This document shows positions 14,974 to 22,290 of a stretch of DNA of 45,684 nt, one piece after another (position 1 is the stretch's first letter; every line of letters begins with the position of its first letter). A model generated the notes under the pieces. It searched no databases, was not told the DNA's origin, and saw only the letters and a list, made by a program, of their open reading frames with translations. A program made the translations under genes and the position numbers. The DNA comes from an uncultured Oscillospiraceae bacterium (GTDB lineage Bacteria > Bacillota > Clostridia > Oscillospirales > Oscillospiraceae): the NCBI GenBank assembly GCA_910585265.1, contig CAJUCA010000023.1, positions 1 to 45,684 on the forward strand, written 5' to 3'.

Positions 14974-15786
14974 ATGAAAAATATCCTGGAAGCGCCCTTT
15001 TTGATTGAAATGGTCCGAACCACCACCAATATGTACGCCCACGGCTGGGACGAGCGCAACGGCGGCAACATCAGCGTCCTGCTGGACGAACTGGATGTGG
15101 CCGAATACCTGGACGTGAACGCCGTGATTCGGGACATCCCCACCGGGTTCGAAGCCCCTGCCCTGGACGGGAAGTATTTCCTGGTGACGGGGACGGGCAA
15201 ATACTTCAAGAACGTGCAGTACGCGCCCGAGGTCAACCTGGGGCTGGTGCGGCTGGCGGACAGCGGCAAAAACGCCCAGCTCCTGTGGGGCTTCACCGAC
15301 GGCGGCAGGTTCACCAGCGAGTTCCCCGCCCACATGATGAGCCACGCCGCCCGTCTGGCCGTTGACCCGGAAAACCGGGTGGTCATGCACTGCCACCCCG
15401 CCAACCTGCTGGCCATGACCTACGTCCACGACCTGGACAGCCGAGCCTTTACCCGGACGCTCTGGCAGATGTGCACGGAATGTATCGTGGTGTTCCCGGA
15501 CGGGGTGAATGTGCTGCCCTGGATGCTGTGCGGCACTACTGAGATCGGCGAGGCCACGGCGGAGCAGATGCAGACCGCCCGACTGGTGGTGTGGGCTCAA
15601 CATGGCATCTACGGGGCCGGGAAGGATTTAGATGAGACCTTCGGCCTCATCGAGACGGCGGAGAAGGCGGCGGAGATCTACATGAAGATCGCCCATCTGC
15701 CGCTGAAAAACACCATCACCGACGAGCAGATGCACCTGCTGGAGGGCCGCTTCGGCGTCCGCGCCCGGGAGGGCTGGCTGGACTGA
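14974..15786 (+). CDS. rhaD: Rhamnulose-1-phosphate aldolase
   Basis: A 270-residue class II aldolase that splits rhamnulose 1-phosphate into dihydroxyacetone phosphate and L-lactaldehyde. The zinc-site motif MHCHPANLLAMTY (two histidines) is near residue 137, and the third ligand is in VWAQHGIYGAG near residue 205; the N-terminus has GWDERNGGNIS, the phosphate-binding region. Length matches the E. coli enzyme (274). The ATG at 14974 is preceded by AAAGG. It is the last gene of the cluster. No lactaldehyde reductase or dehydrogenase follows, so lactaldehyde must be handled elsewhere. Confidence 0.95.
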   Translation: MKNILEAPFLIEMVRTTTNMYAHGWDERNGGNISVLLDELDVAEYLDVNAVIRDIPTGFEAPALDGKYFLVTGTGKYFKNVQYAPEVNLGLVRLADSGKNAQLLWGFTDGGRFTSEFPAHMMSHAARLAVDPENRVVMHCHPANLLAMTYVHDLDSRAFTRTLWQMCTECIVVFPDGVNVLPWMLCGTTEIGEATAEQMQTARLVVWAQHGIYGAGKDLDETFGLIETAEKAAEIYMKIAHLPLKNTITDEQMHLLEGRFGVRAREGWLD

Positions 15787-15856
15787 AGTAACTTATGCTT
15801 AGTTTGCTGAGGCAAAGAACACCGTCACATTTGTTCATGTCCTTTGACGTAGCATC

Positions 15857-16828
15857 TTACGACTTCTTCAGCCACCCCTCAAACTCTTCCAGCGAGATTG
15901 CTCCCGCGTCGCACTCCTCCCGCTTCTCCCTGGCCCTCTCGCTCCAATCGTAGAACTCGTCCCTGGTGATCCGCCCTGCCTTGATCCAGGAGAACCGCTT
16001 TTTGTACTCCCGCCGGAACACCTTAAACGCTTCGTCTGTGCTCTTGCTCTTCTCCCACACCCGGAACGCGCCGACCTCCTTACAGGTGCGCCCCTTCTCA
16101 TCGGCGGGACGGTCGCAGTACTCCGTCCCGCCATGGCCTGTCACCGCGAACAGCCGCCCGCAGTTTTTGCACCGGCGCATCCTGATCTCACGCTTCAGGC
16201 ACTCCCGCAGGTGGTAGTCGATCAGATCATACACCGTATCGGGACACAGGAACTCCGCGAAGGTCTGCCGGTACATCAGCTCATAGCTCATCTTCTGCGG
16301 CCGAAAACGAAATACGTCCTTCCCCGCCCGCTCCGCTTCAAGGTAGTAGGCGGTCATTTTTTCGTCTACGGATTTTTCACTGGTGTCCTCCACCCAGATG
16401 TGGGTGAGCAAATCTAATGCTTGCCGCTGGAGCCGCTCAAGGTTGTCCGGCATCTCGTCCAGATACTCCACCTGCAAATAGTTCTGCGGGTACTCGTAGC
16501 CGAGATACCACGCCCGGTCCAGGCGGTATCTCCAATCCAGAAAGAGCAGCACAAAATAGGGATGGTAATACGTCAAACCCATAAACATCTGACAGACACG
16601 GTCAGATTCCTCCCGGCTTTTCTCCGCGATGACCTTGCGCACACCGTCTGCTAATTGCTGGAATGCCACACGGATCTCCTCCATATCGAAATCCAGAAAG
16701 GACAGCAAGCTCTCGGGAAACTTGGCGTTCCGCGTGGACATGACGCGCTGCCCGTCCGGCTCCTCCTGCACAAACCCGTACAGCTCCATGCCATCTGAAA
16801 TGCAGGTCTTGAATTCGTAGTGTATCAT
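15857..16828 (-). CDS. DUF6076 domain protein with zinc-finger motif
   Basis: A 323-residue protein typical of clostridial mobile elements. Around residues 220-260 it carries a probable metal site, RRCKNCGRLFAVTGHGG, followed by TEYCDRP and GRTCKEVGA (C-x2-C...C...C). The C-terminal third is charged and helical (FRREYKKRFSWIKAGRITRDE). Function is not known; the zinc finger suggests nucleic acid binding. The ATG at 16828 has GGAGG just upstream; an earlier ATG at 16846 has no ribosome site. It is convergent with the rhamnose operon and divergent from the HTH gene, and seems to mark the start of the mobile-element end of island B. Confidence 0.75.
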   Translation of the reverse strand: MIHYEFKTCISDGMELYGFVQEEPDGQRVMSTRNAKFPESLLSFLDFDMEEIRVAFQQLADGVRKVIAEKSREESDRVCQMFMGLTYYHPYFVLLFLDWRYRLDRAWYLGYEYPQNYLQVEYLDEMPDNLERLQRQALDLLTHIWVEDTSEKSVDEKMTAYYLEAERAGKDVFRFRPQKMSYELMYRQTFAEFLCPDTVYDLIDYHLRECLKREIRMRRCKNCGRLFAVTGHGGTEYCDRPADEKGRTCKEVGAFRVWEKSKSTDEAFKVFRREYKKRFSWIKAGRITRDEFYDWSERAREKREECDAGAISLEEFEGWLKKS

Positions 16829-16871
16829 GGCCCCTCCGATAGACATAATGATAAAATAATTAGAATGGGAC

Positions 16872-16900
16872 TTGACGATGCTTCCAGAATCTGTTACACT
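16872..16900 (+). promoter_or_regulatory. Predicted promoter of the HTH/mobility genes
   Basis: TTGACG (16872-16877) and TACACT (16895-16900) are 17 bp apart, about 90 nt upstream of the HTH gene. The region between the divergent genes is AT-rich. Confidence 0.55.
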
Positions 16901-16992
16901 CACAGCAATGACAGATGAGAAAGGATGGTAGGATAAGTCTATCGCACGGGCAAGAAAAAGTCAACAGCGAATTTCAAAAATTAGGAGGTACA

Positions 16993-17397
16993 ATGATTTT
17001 AGGAGAACGATTTTTCAAACTCAGCAACGCGCTATTTTGTTTCCACCTGACGCCCATCCAGTTCACGGTGTACAGCTTCCTGGTGAGCAGCGCAGGACGG
17101 AAGGAGAAATGCTGGCCGTCCATGAAAACCATCGCATCCAACTGCCACTGCTCTGAAACGGCGGCGCGGGAGGCTATCACCGCGCTGGAACAGAAAGGGT
17201 TCATCCGGCGGGTGAAGCGGTACCAGGATCGTCCCAATGGGAGTGTCCGCCAGACCAGCAATGCCTACTACATCCAGGAGCAGCCCCCGCTCCCCGCCAC
17301 CTGGGGGCACACCACTTCGCGAGACAGCGGGGTGATCTATGAGCAAGACGAAGGGGAACGATCAAAACCCTCCGCCGCAGGGCAGGAATCGGCGTAA
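16993..17397 (+). CDS. Helix-turn-helix protein (RepA-N-like)
   Basis: A 134-residue protein. Residues 1-100 form a winged-helix domain (LTPIQFTVYSFLVSSAGRKE, then SMKTIASNCHCSETAAREAI and LEQKGFIRRVKRY). This resembles the N-terminal DNA-binding part of replication initiators and phage-type HTH_36 proteins. The ATG at 16993 follows AGGAGG by 4 nt. The C-terminal 30 residues look low-complexity and overlap a sequence that recurs as a relic at 3411-3490 and 21660-21740. In related elements this locus starts the replication/mobility block; a role in replication or in controlling excision is inference. Confidence 0.7.
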   Translation: MILGERFFKLSNALFCFHLTPIQFTVYSFLVSSAGRKEKCWPSMKTIASNCHCSETAAREAITALEQKGFIRRVKRYQDRPNGSVRQTSNAYYIQEQPPLPATWGHTTSRDSGVIYEQDEGERSKPSAAGQESA

Positions 17398-17981
17398 GGG
17401 CGAGGTATCGGATGGGCAGCACGCACAGATCCAGGCAATATCCAAGGGCCAGAAGCCCTCCGCTTTCTTCGTCAGGAACAACCCCAATTGGGAAGTCCAC
17501 GTGTTTCGCGTTGTAAAGCCCTTTGTTCCCCTCGCAGGTACTGGGTGGCATCCGTACACCTTCGAGAGCGTGAAACGCGGCGTTGACCCCCGTGTGGCCC
17601 GCTGTTGGCAATTGCGGAAAAGCCCCCGATATTCAAGGTTCGCAGGGCCTGGAGATCACCTCCGGCCTACCCGTCACTTTTTCGGCCGGTTTTTCGGGCA
17701 ACCCAGCCGTTCGATTTTACAGCAGGATAAAGCGGTGGCTCCACCGCTTCGCACACCGTCCCGCAATGCGGGCCGGAAAGGCAATTCAAGGGCCGTTTTA
17801 GCAAATCACGGTACTTTTCCAGGCAAGTCAAGTGACATCAACTTTTAGGATTTTGGACGCATATGGCTCCTTCTTTACCGGAAACGCCCGCCATTAAGCC
17901 GTTTTCAATGGCTCAGATATGGCTCCTTTTTAGTTTCCACTGAAAAAACATCATCAAAAAGTTCTTTATGGAGGATACTGA
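17398..17981. other. Structured stretch without a convincing gene
   Basis: An open frame (17339-17848, 169 codons) overlaps it, but its product has no recognisable domain and its start overlaps the HTH gene, so I do not call it. The stretch has several hairpins: the palindrome GCAATTGC near 17610; AAGCGGTGG/CCACCGCTT with a 2-nt loop at 17730-17749; CCCGC/GCGGG near 17760-17772. A direct repeat follows at 17861-17928. A transfer origin, an RNA or a regulatory region are possible; the sequence alone does not say which. Confidence 0.45.
17861..17928 (+). repeat. Direct repeat ATATGGCTCCTT, two copies
   Basis: ATATGGCTCCTT occurs at 17861-17872 and 17917-17928, 56 bp apart, just upstream of the ribbon-helix-helix/excisionase/integrase genes. 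Binding sites for the ribbon-helix-helix protein are one possible reading. Confidence 0.5.
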
Positions 17982-18395
17982 ATGACAGAAGAAAAGACCC
18001 GCATCCATACCCGCATCTCGTCGGATACCCAGCGTAAAATGGAGATCGCTTTTCCCAATGCGAACTGCAGAAGCCGAAATGAGTTCGTGGAGGAAGCCAT
18101 CCGCTTCTACAGTGACCACATCATCAGCCAGGAGGTCACAGACTTCCTGGCACCCGCGCTGGTGTCCGCCTTGCGGGCCACGATCCAGGGCAGCGAAAAC
18201 CGCATCGCCCGGCTGATGTTCAAGCAGACAGTAGAGCTGAGCATGATGATGAATGTGCTGGCCGCAGGGCTGGAGATCGACGACAGTCAGTTAGATGAGC
18301 TCCGCTGGCGGTGTGTCCAGAACGTCAAAAAGACCAACGGCAGCATCAGTTTTAAGGAAACCCTTCGAGAGCACGACAACGGAGGATTTGAATGA
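17982..18395 (+). CDS. Ribbon-helix-helix mobile-element protein
   Basis: A 137-residue protein whose first 50 residues (TRIHTRISSDTQRKMEIAF, then CRSRNEFVEEAIRFYSDHI) fit an Arc/MetJ-type ribbon-helix-helix DNA-binding domain. The rest is helical. A good GGAGG lies upstream of the ATG. Its stop overlaps the excisionase start by 4 nt, so the two are probably made together. Such proteins in clostridial elements accompany xis-int and may regulate excision or mobilisation; this is inference. Confidence 0.75.
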   Translation: MTEEKTRIHTRISSDTQRKMEIAFPNANCRSRNEFVEEAIRFYSDHIISQEVTDFLAPALVSALRATIQGSENRIARLMFKQTVELSMMMNVLAAGLEIDDSQLDELRWRCVQNVKKTNGSISFKETLREHDNGGFE

Positions 18396-18595
18396 AGCGG
18401 ACGGTCTATAAAAGCTATGATGAGCTTCCGCTGATGCTCTCGGTGCCAGAGGTAGCGGCAGTGCTGGGTATCAGCAGGGCAGGGGCGTACGCGCTGGCGC
18501 GGAGCGATGGATTCCCCGCGCTGAAAATCGGCAGCAGGATCGTAGTTCCGAAGGAGAAATTCATTGATTGGATCGACTGCCAAACCAGCCGATAG
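18392..18595 (+). CDS. xis: Excisionase-type HTH protein
   Basis: A 67-residue protein with a MerR/excisionase-like winged helix: LMLSVPEVAAVLGISRAGAY, then SDGFPALKIGSRIVVPKEKFIDWID. This is the standard pattern of element excisionases, which bend att DNA and direct the integrase to excise. It overlaps the upstream gene by ATGA and lies 400 nt before the integrase. Confidence 0.85.
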   Translation: MKRTVYKSYDELPLMLSVPEVAAVLGISRAGAYALARSDGFPALKIGSRIVVPKEKFIDWIDCQTSR

Positions 18596-18697
18596 GCGGC
18601 GCGGTCAAGTATGAATTTTTTGATAACTATCCGCCAGCCCCATAGATATCTGGGACGCACCATGGTATGTTGTGTGCTCAGAAAGGGGGTAAGGTGG

Positions 18698-19000
18698 ATG
18701 CGAAAAATTCTGGAAGATTTCTACTTCGGGAACATCACACCCAGCGAAAGAGAGATGAAAACCAATTCCAATTTGCACCGGGCGGTGAACCGCGCCGCCC
18801 GGTGCGAGGGACAGCTTACGGAGCGTATTGGAGGAGCAGAACAGGTGCTTCTCTCCGCGCTGGTCAAAGCCCAGCGCGAGATCGACAGCATCACGGCATT
18901 GGAAAATTTCATTCTGGGGTTCCGGCTTGGCATCAGGATGATGGCAGAGTGTATGGACAACAACGACGGTGAAATTCGGGAGGTGACAGACTACGGCTAA
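18698..19000 (+). CDS. DUF6809 family protein
   Basis: A 100-residue helical protein beginning MRKILEDFYFGNITPSERE, a pattern common in small proteins next to integrases of clostridial elements. The middle is a probable coiled coil; the end, LENFILGFRLGIRMMAECMD, is amphipathic. The ATG at 18698 is chosen over the upstream frame because the family begins there and AAGGTGG precedes it. Its last codons (GAC TAC GGC TAA) overlap the integrase start. Function is unknown. Confidence 0.7.
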   Translation: MRKILEDFYFGNITPSEREMKTNSNLHRAVNRAARCEGQLTERIGGAEQVLLSALVKAQREIDSITALENFILGFRLGIRMMAECMDNNDGEIREVTDYG

Positions 19001-20150
19001 GAAACGAGCAAACGGAGAGGGCAGCCTGCGCAAGCGCCCTGATGGCCGCTGGGAGGGACGGTATACGGCGGGCCGTGACCCGGTGACGGGCAAGGCCATT
19101 TACAAAAATGTTCTGGCAAAAACGCAAAAAGAGTGCAAGGAAAAATTGGATCGGGCCATTGAGAAAAACGGGAAGGTAGACGTAATCCGAAGTGGAAAAT
19201 ACACAGTGGCCGAGTGGGTGCGGCTGTGGTTCGAGACCTACTCCAAGCCGTCCATCCGGGAGCAGACGGCGTACTACTACAACAACTATATCGAGAAGCA
19301 CATCGTCCCCGGCATTGGTGATATTAAGCTGGACAAGCTGACCACGATCCAAATCCAGCAGTTCTACAACAAGCTGAAAACCTCGGGTCGTGTCCAACGG
19401 TATGAGCACATTGAGTTGAAGGACAAGGGCCTGAGCAACCGCTTCATTCGAGGTGTCCACGGCGTCCTCAACTCTGCCTTGGAACAGGCGGTGAGGGAGA
19501 GGCTCATTACCTCCAATCCGGCGGAGGGGTGCAAGCTCCCCAAGATTGAGAAGAAAGAGATGAAGGTGCTCCTGCCGGAGCAGATCGGATCCTATCTCCA
19601 AGAGGCCAACAGGCGCGGCCTGCTTCCAGCGTACTACTTGGAGCTGACCAGCGGCCTGCGGCGGGGTGAGCTGCTGGCCCTTCTCTGGACTGACCTTGAC
19701 GTGGAGAACATGACCATCTCCGTAACCAAACAGGTGAATCGCATCAACGGTGAGCTCAAAGTCAGCCAGCCTAAGACCAGCAACTCCATCCGCACCATCC
19801 CTATCCCGAAGCAGGCGGTGGATCTGTTGATGCTGGAGCACGAGAAGCACCCGGACAACCCGTATATGTTCCCCTCGCCCAAGACGGGGACGATGTATGA
19901 CCCGGATTCCTTCCGGCACACCCACGAAAAGATTCTGGCGGCGGCTGGGATCGAGCACATCCGCTTCCATGATCTGCGTCATACGTTCGCTACCTTGTCG
20001 CTGCAGAACGGGGTGGACGTGAAAACCCTGTCCAACACGCTGGGCCACTACAGTGCGGGTTTCACGCTGGACACCTACACCCACGCCACCCAGCAGATGA
20101 AGCGGGAAGCGGCGGACACTATCGGGAGCGTGATTGACCAGGCGATGTAA
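18993..20150 (+). CDS. int: Tyrosine recombinase (integrase) with apparent ACG start
   Basis: About 385 residues. The N-terminal arm-binding domain has AKKRANGEGSLRKRPDGRWE; the SAM-like core-binding domain follows (TVAEWVRLWFETYS); the catalytic domain shows the R (LTSGLRRGELLAL), the H-x-x-R (FHDLRHTFATLS) and the nucleophile Tyr (FTLDTYTHAT). It would recombine the tRNA-Val-type attachment sites. The reading frame is closed by TGA at 18984 and has no ATG before the conserved N-terminus. The codon at the expected start is ACG (18993), 9 nt after GGGAGG. A TAT-to-TAC change in the last Tyr codon of the overlapping gene accounts for it. The next standard start (GTG 19083) would delete most of the arm-binding domain. 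Confidence 0.9.
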   Translation, partial: TAKKRANGEGSLRKRPDGRWEGRYTAGRDPVTGKAIYKNVLAKTQKECKEKLDRAIEKNGKVDVIRSGKYTVAEWVRLWFETYSKPSIREQTAYYYNNYIEKHIVPGIGDIKLDKLTTIQIQQFYNKLKTSGRVQRYEHIELKDKGLSNRFIRGVHGVLNSALEQAVRERLITSNPAEGCKLPKIEKKEMKVLLPEQIGSYLQEANRRGLLPAYYLELTSGLRRGELLALLWTDLDVENMTISVTKQVNRINGELKVSQPKTSNSIRTIPIPKQAVDLLMLEHEKHPDNPYMFPSPKTGTMYDPDSFRHTHEKILAAAGIEHIRFHDLRHTFATLSLQNGVDVKTLSNTLGHYSAGFTLDTYTHATQQMKREAADTIGSVIDQAM

Positions 20151-20164
20151 GATAGAAGCGCATA

Positions 20165-20197
20165 GGGCTGGACGGGGTTCCTGTCCAGCCCTGGTTT
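20165..20197 (+). terminator. Hairpin after the integrase gene
   Basis: GGGCTGGAC (20165-20173) pairs with GTCCAGCCC (20183-20191), followed by TGGTTTTGG. The stem is strong and the T tract short. It separates int from the convergent abiH gene. Confidence 0.65.
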
Positions 20198-20210
20198 TGG
20201 CTTACATAAG

Positions 20211-21614
20211 TCATCTGCGATCATGAGCAAAGGTTTGGATGCACTGGTCAATGCTGTCATACAAATGGTAACGTTTTAGTCCGATTTGTTTCGTGACCTT
20301 CTTAATCTGCGATTTGTCCTCTGGGGTTCGATAGGAGATGTACCATTGGGCGTTGCGCAGTCTTTGAACATGGCCACCATCCAAGAGCCCCGCAAGTTCA
20401 AGGACAGAGTGCATTCCTTCTGGTAGTTCCAAATATCCGTGCTTTTGGGCGATTTCCCGCAAAAATTGCTGCGTTCGGCCAGCCTGCTCAAAAAGAAACC
20501 GTTGATTTACTGCACGTTTTTCTTCATATGCATCATGGCTGTCATAGGGTTTTTCCGGGCCAAAGAGGTTCTCCGCCAATTTCTCTGCCTTGGGAAAGGG
20601 GATAGGTTCTCTCTTCAGTTCGCGCTCCCTATGGTGTGCAGCATATTGAATATTAAGCTGAATCATCGGAAGCAAAAGATCCTCCGTACCGGGTATGCCA
20701 AGCATGAGCAGCTGTGTTAACTCATCCTCCATCAGCTTCCCCGCAGCGGAGAGGGCCTCGAAGTCGCATCCACAGCGGGTAATCTTATCAATATAATCAA
20801 AATATTCTACATCTGGATCGCCGAAAGAATGTCCCAATACGTAAATATTTTCAATATCTTCCACATGAAGATTTGCATCCATAAACGCCGCACACATATG
20901 GTCGATATTGTCTGCAACGTGCTTGTCTGTGCGATACAGGGCATCCTCTATGGCATATAGCGTTTCAAAACGGGGCAGGCCATGCTCAGGGAGCAGTGGT
21001 CGCATAAAATGATGCTCTACCAATTCTTCAAAGGCGGTTTCCGGATGGGTCGCATGGCCAAAAATGATGGAATCTGGGTGCTCTGCATCCCCATGGATAT
21101 GGTAGATATTGTGTCTATGAACTCCAAAGCGCTTTTCCAGCGTATCCGTATAATTAAAGTTGATAAAGAAACTGTCGTCTCCAAAATGGTACTTGCTGCT
21201 TTCCTCAGTGATATTCAGTGCCAAGATCCATCCGCAGAAAAGGTGACGGAGGATGGCCTGAGCTTGCTCTACGGTTTCTCTCAGTTGGTTGATTCCCTTT
21301 TTGCTTGTCCCATAATACAGACTGAGCTGTTGATCGTCCATCTTATCAAGCGAGGTTTCAAATGACCAAAAGAACTCCGATGGAAGCTTTTGGGGATCAA
21401 ATGGATCTCCATATACAAGCTCAACAGGCGTAACTGTCTTTTCTGTTCCATCTGGCTCCGCAATAGTCTTCTTGACAATGCCCAAGGCATCCATTGCCTC
21501 ATCAATATGAGTTGCATAGTATTTTCTGAATTCGTCATAGGAGGTAGGAAGGTTCTGCCAGCGGTCGAATCCATTTCCTATGATAATCAGATTTTTATAT
21601 TTGGCTTTAAACAT
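20211..21614 (-). CDS. AbiH family abortive-infection protein, island B copy
   Basis: A complete 467-residue AbiH protein: NLIIIGNGFDRWQNLPTSY at the start, FINFNYTDTLEKRFGVH near residue 150, IYHIHGDAEHPDSIIFGHAT, then IYVLGHSFGDPDVEYFDYID near residue 265 and a helical, charged C-terminal third (HHRERELKREPIPFPK). AbiH proteins protect against phage by an abortive-infection route; the biochemistry is not settled. It lies between the integrase and the attachment site, the usual cargo slot, transcribed toward int. A paralogue sits at the same place in island A (1-1406). Upstream lies a ruined fic gene, so this copy has outlived its partner. Confidence 0.87.
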   Translation of the reverse strand: MFKAKYKNLIIIGNGFDRWQNLPTSYDEFRKYYATHIDEAMDALGIVKKTIAEPDGTEKTVTPVELVYGDPFDPQKLPSEFFWSFETSLDKMDDQQLSLYYGTSKKGINQLRETVEQAQAILRHLFCGWILALNITEESSKYHFGDDSFFINFNYTDTLEKRFGVHRHNIYHIHGDAEHPDSIIFGHATHPETAFEELVEHHFMRPLLPEHGLPRFETLYAIEDALYRTDKHVADNIDHMCAAFMDANLHVEDIENIYVLGHSFGDPDVEYFDYIDKITRCGCDFEALSAAGKLMEDELTQLLMLGIPGTEDLLLPMIQLNIQYAAHHRERELKREPIPFPKAEKLAENLFGPEKPYDSHDAYEEKRAVNQRFLFEQAGRTQQFLREIAQKHGYLELPEGMHSVLELAGLLDGGHVQRLRNAQWYISYRTPEDKSQIKKVTKQIGLKRYHLYDSIDQCIQTFAHDRR

Positions 21615-21659
21615 AGAAACTTAGCCTCCGTTCTCTCATGTATTATCTGCCATTCCTAT

Positions 21660-21740
21660 TTTCCGCCCACCAGTTGCTGGAGGGCTCTCCCTTCACCAGC
21701 TGGTGGGGTAATTGAACAAGACGAAGGTAGAACAAATAAA
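21660..21740. repeat. Repeat relic upstream of abiH (same family as 3411-3490)
   Basis: It contains CCGCCCACCAGTTGCTGG, then CACCAGCTGGTGGGGTAA and AACAAGACGAAGGTAGAAC. The conserved tail matches 3453-3480 and the DNA at 17342-17360 at the end of the HTH gene. The hairpin part differs in sequence but keeps a CCACCAG/CTGGTGG stem. Confidence 0.55.
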
Positions 21741-21875
21741 ACACCCTCACTGACACCCCCCGCACGCACGATCCGCTTCTCCCACATCTTTTCCGTCTGC
21801 CATTTAAGAAACTCCCGCAGCGGGGCCAGATCCTGACGGGCATCCTACATCTCCAGCGCAACGAAGTATTCTTTA
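21740..21875 (-). pseudogene. fic: fic remnant (C-terminal fragment)
   Basis: On the minus strand the sequence encodes EYFVALEM-stop-DARQDLAPLREFLK and then QTEKMWEKRI. It matches the C-terminus of the island A Fic (EYYDALEAWDTRQELAPLQEFL). A Trp codon has become TAG, and all of the N-terminal and catalytic part is missing. The fic upstream region (CTGTCCG-TCCATT, the GTCTGGGTCTTGCC segment) is still present just to the right, so an internal deletion removed the body of the gene. Confidence 0.8.
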
Positions 21876-22016
21876 CCAATAAAACTGGGTAGGGACCCAT
21901 AAAAAGCCTTCCCGTGCTGTCCGTTCCATTACGTCCTATCGGCATCTGGGTCACGGTCTGGGTCTTGCCCTGATTCAGATTTTGACCCTGACCGATTATA
22001 ACTAAAAAAGTAATGA

Positions 22017-22050
22017 AAAATCCCTAATTTCTTGCGAAATTAGGGATTTT
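22017..22050. terminator. Hairpin beside the second attachment site
   Basis: AAAATCCCTAATTTC pairs perfectly with GAAATTAGGGATTTT around a TTGC loop. It is the positional equivalent of the palindrome at 2399-2432: outer flanks are the same (AAAAAAGTAATGAAAA and TGGTGGAGAC) but the stem is unrelated. Confidence 0.65.
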
Positions 22051-22051
22051 G

Positions 22052-22097
22052 TGGTGGAGACTACAGAACTCGAAGCTGTGACCTCTTGCGTGTGAAG
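22052..22097 (-). other. Attachment site: 3' half of a tRNA-Val(CAC) gene, copy 2
   Basis: The same 46 nt as 2434-2479 in the same orientation with one T-to-G change. It lies between the end of island B and the ParA gene of island C, so it is the probable junction between the two elements. The 5' tRNA half is absent here too. Confidence 0.8.
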
Positions 22098-22147
22098 GAT
22101 TTAGCCACAAATGCCTCCAACCAGTTGCGCCCCAGCTGATTTCGAAC

Positions 22148-22182
22148 GTTGCATATTTTATTTTTGCAACATATTTCGCAAC
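22148..22182. promoter_or_regulatory. GTTGC/GCAAC repeats upstream of parA
   Basis: GTTGCA (22148-22153), TGCAAC (22165-22170) and CGCAAC (22177-22182) are inverted and repeated in an AT-rich stretch. The position suits a parS-like centromere or a ParA/ParB operator, but the unit is short and does not match the usual chromosomal parS. Confidence 0.3.
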
Positions 22183-22290
22183 AGATTAAAGGGCTATTGC
22201 GAATTCCTTGTTTCCTGGTATATGAACGTCTTGCGATACAGGTTTCAGGACACTTAGTTTTTACCCATATACGACGAACAAGGAGATTAT

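Noticed and set aside
13527..15416. 629-codon minus frame over rhaA/rhaD
   Set aside because: Antisense shadow; both plus-strand genes are clear enzymes with ribosome sites.
17339..17848. 169-codon plus frame after the HTH gene
   Set aside because: It overlaps the HTH gene, has a weak ribosome site and no domain, and covers several hairpins. Kept only as an uncertain stretch.
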